From Cinclus cinclus (taxonomy: Eukaryota > Chordata > Aves > Passeriformes > Cinclidae): 64,000 bases of DNA. Made by a program: the position numbers and the translations under genes. The stretch's first letter is position 1, and every line of letters begins with the position of its first letter. Of the stretch, positions 1 to 23,995 are shown one piece after another. Below the pieces are notes generated by a model. That model ran no database searches. It was not told the DNA's origin and saw nothing but the letters and a program-made list of their open reading frames with translations. Where the stretch lies: the NCBI RefSeq assembly GCF_963662255.1, contig NC_085049.1:25576142-25640141 (forward strand), given 5' to 3'.

Positions 1-3000
1 CTGTGCTCCCCTGACCCTCTTGCTTTCTGAGGACTGTCACTCAGCCTGACAGGAAGGCAAGGGAGAGGTAGGAGGTGCCAATTCCCACAGGAGTCTGAGG
101 ACAGCACCGCAACTCATACCAGTCTCAGCACAGGAACACTCACACCATGAAGTCAGAGGCACCTGTAGCAGACTCCTGCCTCACCTTATCTTGCATCATG
201 GGTTATTTGCCAAACGGATTTTACGTCTCTAGATTAAATCTGAGCCCAGAAAGAAGCACTGCAAGTCTGAAAGCTTTGAAATGGATGGGATATTCTAGTC
301 TTGTTATTGTGTATTCAGTTATAATTTGACAGTAGAAGGGAAGATGATAATTAATCTGAGATTTAAAAAAATCAAAGGTGATGAAGAAAGAAACCCCTAC
401 AAATGCTTCACTATTTACAGCTGAAACTGCTACATGTGACCTTGTGAATATTAGGAGGTGTTATAAGTAGGAAGTGTTTTAGAAAGGCAGAACTTTGCAT
501 GTGCCACTGGAAACAAGTGGTGGCAGGTGCTGGTAGGTACAAGTACCTACTCCAGTGCCTGTCCTGGGAAGCTTGCATTCATTATATGGCTAAATCAACC
601 TTCAGATGGTTTAAAGTTTATTGTTGTTCAGTTGGTACTTGTAGCATTTTCTTCTTCATCAGAGTTAATTTCTGAAAAGCATAGCTTTATGCAGTGATTG
701 AAGGTCACGGACCATGCTATGCAAATGAAGCCAGTTTATTGCACTAACCACCAATACTTTTACTTCTCTAACGTCTGTACAAAATTTTCCACCCTTTGCC
801 TCTGTTCCCTTAGCAACACAATCTTTTTGGTTACCAAGTCCCTCTTACATTCTCTTGCACCAGCAATGTCCTTGTTACATCTTCTCTCATCAGTTAGAGT
901 GACCAGACATGATATCTTCACTTCTGTTCTTGCCTTGAATTTATCTCTCCCACGGCTCCCACTGTACCAGGGCCAGCAGGTCTGGGGCACTGCCCAGCTC
1001 AGCATCAGCTGTCTGATCTTCCACAGCTTTAGGTCTAAACTAGATATATGTATATAGGGAAGCCAGAATGGTTTGATGCTAGCTACCAGTTACACAAGTG
1101 GTTCTGCACCTCTGGTCCATGTACCTCTTCAAAGAATCAAGTTAGGACCAAATAAAGCCCCTGGTGATGAAGACACACAGAATTGCATAGGGAACAAGAC
1201 ATCCAGCCCACTTAAAACAATTAAAAGCAAAGCTTCCTTCTGACAGTGGTAGGGGAAATTAAAGTATCTCAAAATTGAATATCCTTAATTTTAACAGAAA
1301 TGTTCTTTACCATTTTGGTTAGTATTTATTGCAGTTCTGGATAAACAAGGTAAATGACAAAAATCCAATGCCCTGGATTTGTCAACTGCCCCAGTTTATC
1401 AACTGAACTCTTCTTCTGTGCTTTTATTTAAAATGCAAAATCCTGTGGGCATATTCTCTCTATAGGAAAGTTGCAACTTCTTCTCTCACATTAGCAGAAA
1501 GAGCCCAGATGGGAACCCAGGGAATTTTCACTTACAAGCAGCATCATCACTGAGTCAATGGTTTTAAGTTATTCTTTCATGAAATTAAAGCTCAGTAGCA
1601 TCACCAGCAATTTCACAACCAAGTGTGTACTTGTATGTCTTTTAAAATTTCTCCCTTTTGATTTGGACACTGATAAAAATGCAGAGATCCCGAGGAGAGT
1701 GAAAGGGTGTGTTTGCCAAGAGAAATTAAGCACTGATCAAAGGCAAATTAGATCAGCACAGAATCTGGGTCATTCCCGGGTCTAATGCAGAACACAGTGT
1801 GCAGACAGCAGCTTTGGTATCTACGTGGGTTGGCTTCCTCTGCAGCAGAGCTCAGCCAGTGCTTTGTCAAACCCATTGGCTCAGGGCGGTGGACATGGTT
1901 TTTGTGCAGGAGTTGAGACCAGGCTGCCTCTGAACTCTGTTCCTCTTTTTCTGTCTCAAGGGAATGGGGGGAGTGTTTGGTGCCATCTCACTCACATGTG
2001 ACCAGCATTTCCAAAGGAGAGGGGCAAAGAACTTGTGGAAGGTGTTTCTGCCTGACAAAACCACCACCTCAAGCATCAGATACTGACCTTTGCCAACATA
2101 AACTATCAAGGAGATCCTGGCAATAAATCATGTTTCTAAAGCATGTAGGCATCTCTGCACATTTCTGACCTAGATATTTTGCTTTTCCAGTCAAGGGGCC
2201 AATGGATAAATGTTGGTTTGTCACCTTTAGTCTGGTGCCTATACTTCCCTGAAGGGAGAAAGAGTTAATTCAGAGTTCTTTAAACCTTTTTGGTCAATCT
2301 AGAGAGGTGTGAGTAAGAACACTGAGTTTTAGAGGCTTCCACACCAAAGCAGCCGGGGCTCACGCCTGCACAAAGGGCACGTTTGGGCTGGATAGGGTCA
2401 CTCAGGGAGACTGAGTAAAAGCTGCCAGCTGGAACAAACACTCTGCAGATCCATTGCACCGCTCAGTCCTTTCCCAGGAAAAGGCAGAGCAGGTCATTTT
2501 GCATGTAGGGAAGAGGAAAGTTTATGAGACACTGAGGATGCTGGACATTCCCATGGGAGCTTTGGCTATTGCTGCCAAGTCCCCACAAGCTGACCCATAC
2601 TGAAAAGCAATGGAGAAACAGCCTGGGCTGGTCAGCTGGAACCCAGTCAGGTCAGAGCTCAGTGAAAGCTAAGCAGGGGGACACTGAAGTCTCCACCCTT
2701 CCTTAAATATCAATATTCAAGTTGGAGCCTCTCCTGGCAGATTATTTCCCACCAAACTCCAGGATCCCTATGCCTGTCTCAGTTATCTCCCTTTTCCTAA
2801 GCCTCAGCCTCTCAGTCTTGGAGTCCTTTTCTGTAGCCAGTGGTGTTACAATCTCTCCAATTACTGGGGAGTTTTCTGGTGCAGCAGCTGTCCTCCTAAA
2901 AGAGAAAACTGTGAAGATTACAGTCAGACATGTTCTTGTCATAGAAACTCTAGGAATAAATAACTTCATCCCTGAAGCTTAATGTGTGTACCTGCATGAC

Positions 3001-3516
3001 AGTGACACAACCTTCTCACCATGAGGTTGGTCTGTTAATATTCTTTCACTTACCAGTGCTAAATCCCAGGTTTAATAAGTAAATAATGACTGACTTATTA
3101 TATGTTCTCACAGCCAGATGAGCACACTCAGCAAACCATAAGGCTGAAAGAAAACATCTGCCTGGCAACACCGGGGGCTCAGTACCTCTGTGTGAGCCTA
3201 GGGGATAAGAGAGGACATTTTTTTAATATTTGATTTTCAGGACTGCCAAGCATACATCTTTCTTGATTTTGTCAGGAGAAACTGTCTAGGATTCACTGAA
3301 GACATACTGTGAAGACATAATATGTGAAGACATATTAACTAAGGAGATTTGAAGTGTTTCATGTTTAGTACAGACACAAAGATACATTGGCTATTAGTCA
3401 CTAATTTGCACACATTGGTGGAAACCAAAATTTAAGGAAGCCGGGCTGAAACATCCTATCTTATTGAACAGCTCAGTTGTGGGGCTTTTTGGATAAACTT
3501 GCTATTAAGGAATCCT
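1..3516. other. Intergenic sequence upstream of CYB5R3
   Basis: I see no coding exon or recognisable repeat here. ORFs are short and unrelated to anything I know. An AATAAA on the + strand at 1150-1155 and its complement near 1324-1330 could be polyadenylation signals of neighbouring genes but have no other support. A short imperfect repeat of GTGAAGACATA lies at about 3299-3340. In mammals A4GALT lies upstream of CYB5R3, but its single long coding exon is not present here. Confidence 0.5.
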
Positions 3517-3876
3517 TAAAGCTAAGAGAACTGGAATTATTCAGCTTGGAGAAGACTTCGGGTGACCTCACTGTGGCCTCCAGGGAGCCCACAGGAAAGA
3601 GACTCTTGACAAGGGCCTGGAGTGACAGGACAAGGGGGAATAGCTTCAAAGTAAGAGAGGAGGCTTACGCTGGATATAAGGAAGAAATTGTTCCCTGTGA
3701 GGGTGGTGAGGCCCTGACACAGGTTGCCCAGAGCAGCTGTGGCTGCCCCCGGATCCCTGGAAGTGTTCCAGGCCAGGCTGGATGGGACTCTGAGCAAGCT
3801 GCGATAGTGGAAGGTGTCCATGCCCATGGCAGGGGGGTGGGACTGGATGATCTTGAAAATGCCTTTAAAGACAGAG
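3517..3876 (+). mobile_element. CR1 LINE 3' fragment
   Basis: The copy reads TTATTCAGCTTGGAGAAGAC, then CTCACTGTGGCCT, ACAAGGGCCTGGAGTGACAG, TTCCCTGTGAGGGTGG and CCATGGCAGGGGGGTGGGAC, in the order of the avian CR1 3' end. It is 5'-truncated, as usual for CR1, and the final octamers are lost. It stops about 25 bases before the CYB5R3 CpG island. Confidence 0.9.
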
Positions 3877-4019
3877 CAGCCTGCGATAATTCACGCAGTC
3901 AATAGAGAGCAAGAGGGCGCTCACACAGCGCCCCGGAAAGGGCCGGGCCAGCGCCGCGGCCATGGTGGGGCGGGGCATGGAGTGACGCCACGATACGGGG
4001 CGTGGCCCAGCGCGCTGCG

Positions 4020-4027
4020 TGACGTCA
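4020..4027 (+). promoter_or_regulatory. Consensus CRE (ATF/CREB-type site)
   Basis: TGACGTCA is the full palindromic cAMP-response element and lies 84 bases before the CYB5R3 ATG in the CpG island. A similar 21-base stretch with one CRE base changed (TGACGCCA) occurs 37 bases upstream. That the site is bound is inferred from its sequence and position. Confidence 0.6.
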
Positions 4028-4110
4028 CGATGCGGGGCGGGACAGGCGCGGTTCATCGCGGTGTGTGCCGGGGCGGAGCGGGGCGGTGCCCGCCGTGAGT
4101 CGGGGCAGCG

Positions 4111-18211
<14,101 letters not shown>

Positions 18212-20020
18212 ATATGACTTATTCAGGGATCTTGTGTAGAAGGGAAGAAAAAAAAATTAAATGGGGAACAGGACAAAGTTACAGAGGTGGCTGATGCACA
18301 GTGCTGGGAAACTACATTTACTTTAAAAATGCTTCATATTTTCAGACTCTCTGGCAAGTAAGACATGTAACTGTGCTAAACCTGTGTATAGAGGGGTGGT
18401 GATGCCTCATGCTCTGTGTTGTGTGCTCCATGTCCAGGGCGGATAGTGCAGCTGCTCAGGGCAGCACACACTCACTTATGCTTTTTCTTAGTTCTGTTAT
18501 CAAGTGGCAGTAATATCCTACTTCCTAACACTGTGCATACCCAGGATTTTATTCAGTATGAACTATGAAAACAATGAAAAGTATTGGATTATTCGCCTTG
18601 CTTATGCCAAATTGTAATCCTTAGAGAGCTCTGAGGGCCAGGAGTGTTTGCCTTGTGTCCATAACCTTTGCAACAACAGTTTAAAGATGCTTGTAGAGTT
18701 GAAGGATGCCAATTAACCGTTTATGACTGAAGGTGTTGCAGCTGCCTCATTAATCAAAACAGAGAGGTAGGGCAGTGATTAAAAAAATGGTTTCCTTTGT
18801 GTTTTGGAATAGCCTCTCTTAAGTGCAAACACTTTTCTGTCTGGTCACAGTTCTCATCCCTGGGCAATGAAAGAAACTACAGAAGGTGGCTTTGGGTACT
18901 GTTCCACAAGTACCTTAAATTTTTTTGCTTGATAATGTGTGGGATAATGAAAAAATTCTTAATTTTGTATTTACTACTAAGTACTGGGCGATGGCATAGG
19001 AGTACAAAAGCAGTTCTTCTGCGTGTCCTGTGCAGTGAAAAAAGATGCTGGGTGGAAAATGGATGAGATTTTCTTGTTAGTTGTTTTCCAGAGGTGGATT
19101 TGGACTGAAGGGAGCCCAGGTTTCATTGCCAGGGGGGATTTGGCAGGCAGCCCTGCTCTGGGTGCAATAGCATCCAGTCTCCTCCGTGTGTCAATCAGGC
19201 AAAGCTCCCGAGGGTTTGTTTGGTAAGGATGCGCGGGAACAGCCTTAAATCACCAAACTGACAGCAAATTAAGTGTCTCACTGAGTCTAAAACTGTTTTC
19301 TAGAAGCTGTTTACTGCAGCTTCAGTTTTTTTTTTTTAAATATCCTTTTTTTTACACCAGCCTTTTACCTAGTTTTTAGGATGCAGCAGGCATCTTATGT
19401 GCCCAGCCTTCTGCTTCTGACAAGCAGAGATGCTGCTGAGGTAAGAGGTATCCTGCCAGGAGTCTGGGAGACTAAAAAGCTTGTTCTGGTGATGACATCG
19501 GAGTGACTGAAAGGTTATTTAGTCATGTATGAAGTACTGTGGGTGCTGAGGTAGCTGCAAGTAAATGTACAATAGCAATTTTTAAAGATTGGGTAGGAAT
19601 TTGAGGTTATAACTCATTGTGTTTTCTTTTGTGCCCGTACAACTGGTGGGTACTGTGTATATAAAAGGTTCATTTTTCAGCAAGAGTAAAAGGCAAAGAT
19701 ACTACAGTTAATTTAAGGAACCTCAACTAGATAATATTGTTATTAATTTTATTAATTTGACATTTGCCTCAAGTCTTGAATTTTTGATTTGTGCTTTGGA
19801 AACTTATTCTTTAATATTATGCTCCAACATTGAAATACTACTAAATTTTTCAAGTTTTAGTCCTTTTTGTGAAAGGCAAAAAAGCCGAAATATGAGAGAA
19901 GTGATCTTTGCTGCTGGTCTGTATCACTGTGGGATATGCATAGATTTTTTTCATTATTGTATTTGCCAAGGTCATTCCCATCCTTTTTTTATCCTGAATA
20001 AAGTTTTGGAAAGCTGAGTT
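18212..20020 (+). other. CYB5R3: Probable CYB5R3 3' UTR
   Basis: After the TAA the first canonical AATAAA on the + strand is at 19997-20002, followed by U-rich sequence (GGTTCATATTTT). This implies a 3' UTR of about 1.8 kb. The stretch has no long ORF and no CR1. An ATTAAA-like hexamer near 18255 could give a much shorter form. The cleavage site is inferred. Confidence 0.55.
19997..20002 (+). terminator. CYB5R3: Candidate poly(A) signal of CYB5R3
   Basis: This is the first AATAAA downstream of the CYB5R3 stop, in the context CCTGAATAAAGTTTTGG, with T-rich and GT-rich sequence after it. Another well-placed AATAAA, followed by GTGTTGTGTAT, is at 23287-23292 and could serve a longer form. Confidence 0.5.
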
Positions 20021-20147
20021 TCATGAGAACTGGTTCATATTTTAATTATTCTTAACTTGGATTTTCCTTTGGCACAAAAATCAGTGGGTAAACCCAACCT
20101 GTCCTCGAAGGGCTGTAAGGTCCAAGATATCCAATCCCCAATTCCCT

Positions 20148-20185
20148 CATTTGTTTGTTCATTTGTTTGTTCATTTGTTCATTGA
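20148..20185 (+). repeat. (TTTGTTCA)-type simple repeat
   Basis: TCATTTGTTTGTTCATTTG is repeated, with units of 8 and 12 bases, over about 38 bases. It lies just downstream of the candidate CYB5R3 poly(A) site. Confidence 0.8.
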
Positions 20186-20245
20186 AGCTTTTCAGGGTTA
20201 ATTTAGCAAACTTAAGGTTTTGGCAATCTCATGATCAAAACAACA

Positions 20246-20333
20246 AGAAATCTGTGGAACTTAACTAAAGCTGGCTAAAAGTGGTCCCTGCTGATGACTA
20301 ATTAAAACAACTCATTAAAAAGGAGGTAGGATA
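20246..20333 (+). repeat. Direct repeat, copy 1
   Basis: The block starts AGAAATCTG, passes through CTGCTGATGACTAATT and ends CTCATTAAAAAGGAGGTAGG. It matches 21838-21914 with few differences over its last ~65 bases. The family is not recognised. Confidence 0.75.
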
Positions 20334-21837
20334 ATAAAGTAGTTCTTGGCTTTCCAACACTAAAAATGCAGTACTAGAGGGTTCTGTTATCACAAAGGTT
20401 TGGGGGATATTTGGTAAAAATTTATGGTGGCCCAGGCTGGACTGAGCTTTTAACACTCCTGGATTCACGGGATTGGGCATTCCAGTGTGCACTGCACAGG
20501 TTTTTTATCAGGGAAATCCCTTGATCCTCAAATCCATGTGAGTTCAGAGCAAAAAACCCTGGGAGTTGAAGGCAACAGGATGCTTCTTCGGCATTTTGAA
20601 GTATTTGGTGTGTCCTAAATGTTAGGTTTGAATTAATGCAAATTTTCCAGGATTGTGTGTTCAGAGTTGCTGGTTTAGGGATGGCAAGGTCTGGATTTGG
20701 ATATGTGGGCACCGAGCACTCCTTGTGTCAGCTTTAGGTCTGGATTGGTGGGAGTTCTTGCAGGAAAGAGAAGGGAATTGAAATGCACAGATCCATTCCT
20801 GGAGAAATGATCATGATGGGAGAAAAGAGGCTGTGGAACTGCTGGGAGCTCCTGGAGCAAGGGAAAGGATCCAGGGATTGGAAGCAAAAGCTGTGGAACA
20901 AAGCCTGAAAGGGGGCAGGGGAAAGAGGGAGAGAATCCCTGCTCCTGGAATCCAGCAGGGGCCAGGAGAGGATCATTTTCAATCCCCCAGCTCTTGGTGA
21001 AATAGTAATAATGAGAGTCAATGGAAATTATTCATTTGCTATTAGGTTTGAAATTAAAGGTGCTATGCCAGAGGGGAATATTCACCTGATAAAATTCTGT
21101 TGGATAAAGGAAAGGAGGGAGGAAGCACCTGGGAAATGAACAGATGGATTTTTGGTGGATACAGGGTAAGATGTGGGAAGGGGCTCTTAGGTAAAATACA
21201 CTTCACAGGAACCACCAAGAAAATCCCCAGCTGCCCATTTCTCCAAGCTCTGACATTCCAGAGGGGTAACCAGTGGTTAGTACATCCATTTCTATATTCC
21301 TTGGATGCTCAGTGCCTTGTTGGAAAGAGATAATATTAGGAAATGAACCAATCTGGATATGTAATTCCTGATAGTAAAACCCTGGGGTCCGAGGTTTTGA
21401 TATTCTTCCAGCAACCAAACCCAAAAGAGGGAATCCTGGATGAGGTGGAAAACACTGTCACTGTTGGTGGAATTCCTGGGAGAAGGAAAGCAGCAGAAGC
21501 ACTAATAACAGAGCTGGAACCAGACTCCAACCAGGTAAGGCAGACACCAAATCCTTTGGAATTAGAACTGGGCAGGGGTGAGAAGAATTAATTGCTAAAT
21601 TTGTACCCCATGGATTCCTGAAGAAGATCCCAGCAGGGAAACTCCATGAGGAGATCCAGACTGGGGACTGTTCCCAGATAGGAGCAGTGAGCCTTGGAAT
21701 TGTGTGAAGGGAAGAAAGAGGGATCTTTCAGCACAAGTATCAGCTGTGAAATGTGGAGATGTTATCAGACAATTACTCAAGAGTGTTTCCTTCCCAAGCC
21801 AACTCATTTTCCTGCCTTGTGAAGCTCAGAAATCTGG

Positions 21838-21914
21838 GAAGACCCCTGCTAAGGCTGGCTAAAATGGTGCCTGCTGATGAGTAATTAAAACAACTCATTA
21901 AAAGGAGGTAGGAT
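21838..21914 (+). repeat. Direct repeat, copy 2
   Basis: The block starts AGAAATCTGGGAAG, passes through CTGCTGATGAGTAATT and ends CTCATTAAAAGGAGGTAGGA. It has the same orientation as copy 1, about 1.58 kb away. The pair could be the ends of an element, or the result of a duplication whose middle has diverged. Confidence 0.75.
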
Positions 21915-22308
21915 TGATTCAGTATTCACAAACCCATCTTGCCAAGATCAGAGTTCTCTGCCCACCCCGGACCCAAAAACCAGCAGGGACTTTACTCCCA
22001 CTCTCCTCCCTCCACATCCAGAGAACTGCAGCCACTCAGGGAACACCAGCTTAGACCTGGGCTGGGAACAGGAGAGAGACAAGGAATATGACCTGGGAGA
22101 CAGCACTTCCCACACCACTCTTGCAATTTTCTTCCCTGTCCCTTCCAGCTTTGGAAGGTTTCTGTGGGAGCCTGACTTATTTGTGCAGTTCAGAAGCTGC
22201 ACTTCCCTATAGCATTCCCTTGGAAACGTGAAGCTTGCCTTGAGCATTTAATTTCTTTTACCCCAAATATTCTCCCCAGTTATCCAAAATGTGCAAAGAA
22301 AAAATTCC

Positions 22309-22560
22309 CCTACTTTTCCACCACTGATTTCCTCATTTTTACTTCCAAGTATTTATTTAATGGAGCTTTTCTCAAGTTTTACCTGCACAACTTTCCCTAC
22401 ATGCCCACTACTCATCACCTCATCTTTCTCTGGAAGTGTTCATTCTCTACCCCAGAGATTTTGACGAGTTTTGCCTCCAAAATTTTTCCTACCTGTCCAC
22501 TATGGAGTTCCTCATTTTTCCACCAAAATATTTATTCTGTCCCCTACAGATACATGGACA
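22309..22560 (+). repeat. Degenerate tandem repeat, ~90-bp unit, about 3 copies
   Basis: Copies start at about 22309 (CCTACTTTTCCACCACTG), 22396 (CCTACATGCCCACTACTC) and 22488 (CCTACCTGTCCACTATGG). Each continues with a CCTCAT(C/T)TTT block and a (T)ATTTATT- or TTCATTC-like block at the same distance. The units are clearly diverged, and the third is partial. Confidence 0.65.
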
Positions 22561-23465
22561 GCTCCATTCCCCTGGGTCTTGTCACTTGGCACCAGAGAGA
22601 AAAGATCAGTGTCTGCCTCCACTCTTCCCTTGTGCTTTATATGCATTTGATTTCCAGGTCTTCAAGAATTTTAAGATTTTTTTTTTTACCTGCAAATGCA
22701 GTTCCAGTAGCAGATACTGTTTTTTATCATTGAACAGACAATAAATCCCTTATCAAACAAAAAGGCAGGTGAGCTTAATGTTGTTTCAGCAAGCTACAAT
22801 CAGCTTCTGAAACTTTCTCGGAGCAATTCTGGGCTGCCTGCACCTCATTCTCCATGGGATTTGTGTTCCAGCCCTTCTCGGGCTGGATCCAGCAATGGAC
22901 ACAATCTGACTCCTAAGAAAATTATTGCAGGAAGAACTCATTCTCCTCTTTTGGGCTCCTGCTAGTTTCATTTGCAGATTTGTTTGATTTGTTTGATTTG
23001 TTGATTTCTGCTTCTGGAGCTGGAGGAAGTCAGCAAAGAGTCGTTTCTTCTGTCTTTCTGTGGCTCATGACCACTGGGTCTTTATGACAGTGCTCCTTTA
23101 TGAACCCCCAGCTTTAGAACTTTTAAAATCACAACAGTTTTCAGGGCTGCCTCGTTTGTGGTTTATTACAGTAATTTATTGCCTGCTCCTAGGTTGTCTT
23201 TAAAGAAACCAAAACAATGTATTTAGTCTCCTGTGGTAATTTTTATGCATTTTGTATCCAATTTCTGTAAGGAATGTGAAGTTTCCAATAAAAAGACACG
23301 TGTTGTGTATCTCAGGAATCAAAGGTTATTATTGCAGGATTCTTACAGTTGCTTTGGTAAAGAGCCATGAGAAACACTCCCATGTTGTGGGAGCTTGTAG
23401 ATAAACAGAAAAATCAAATGGAATGAAATTCCAGATGCAGCTGCAAGAAATGTATGTTTGCCAGC

Positions 23466-23494
23466 AAAAAAAAAAGGGGGGGGGGGGGGGGGGG
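23466..23494 (+). repeat. A10-G19 homopolymer pair
   Basis: Ten A are followed directly by nineteen G, then AGGGTGG. A run this long can form a G-quadruplex and is prone to length error in sequencing and assembly. Confidence 0.95.
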
Positions 23495-23837
23495 AGGGTG
23501 GTAGAAAGTCAGGATTACTTATATAAATAATCTAAAATACAATTCTATCCCATGCTGGAGGCAAGATACTTGTATGAGTGTGTGGCATGTTGCTCCCTCA
23601 GCTCCTTTGGGATAAGCAGAAGGGGTTGGATTGTTTGCTCTTCTCTCCCTCTTTGTCTTTGCTGCATTTAAACAAATTATTTACTCATTCTGGTAAACTT
23701 CTCATCAGGGGCACTTTTCTGGTGTTCCAGGTTTGGTGATAAAGGCTGGTAACTTTTAAAATGTTGAAGAGGATTCCTAACAGCAGCAGGAAGGGAAGGT
23801 ATTTCCAAGGGGATTATTTTCCCAGTAAGTCTATTAC

Positions 23838-23995
23838 ACAACTGCTGTGGCAGTCCCATCCCTGGAAGTGTCCAAAGCCAGGCTGGATGGGGCTCAGAGC
23901 AACCTGGGGTAGTGGAAGGTGTCCCTGCCCATGGCAGGGGTTTGGAACTGGCTGGGCTTTGAGGTCCTGTCCAACTCAAGCCATTCTGTGCCTCT
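23838..23995 (+). mobile_element. CR1 LINE 3' fragment
   Basis: The copy covers the last ~160 bases of CR1, from CTGTGGCAGTCCCATCCCTG through GGTAGTGGAAGGTGTCCCTG to GAGGTCCTGTCCAACTCAAG. The terminal octamers are degraded to CATTCTGTG. Confidence 0.9.

Larger units (their letters stand above)
20021..23837. other. Intergenic block with several local repeats
   Basis: No gene is recognised. The block holds the TTTGTTCA repeat, a pair of ~80-base direct repeats, a purine-rich stretch (about 20750-20990), an exon-like open segment (21412-21534), a ~90-base degenerate tandem repeat (22309-22560) and an A10G19 run. Its wording (many GGAATTCC, GGATCC-like and CTGGAATCC stretches) differs from the rest of the window, so part of it may be an unrecognised lineage-specific repeat. 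Confidence 0.5.

Noticed and set aside
1..3516. A4GALT coding exon expected upstream of CYB5R3 from mammalian gene order
   Set aside because: No long open frame or recognisable glycosyltransferase sequence is present in this stretch.
3477..3905. 142-codon ORF before CYB5R3
   Set aside because: It is the translation of a CR1 3' untranslated tail, as are the similar ORFs at 4449-4793, 15512-15793 and 33231-33503.
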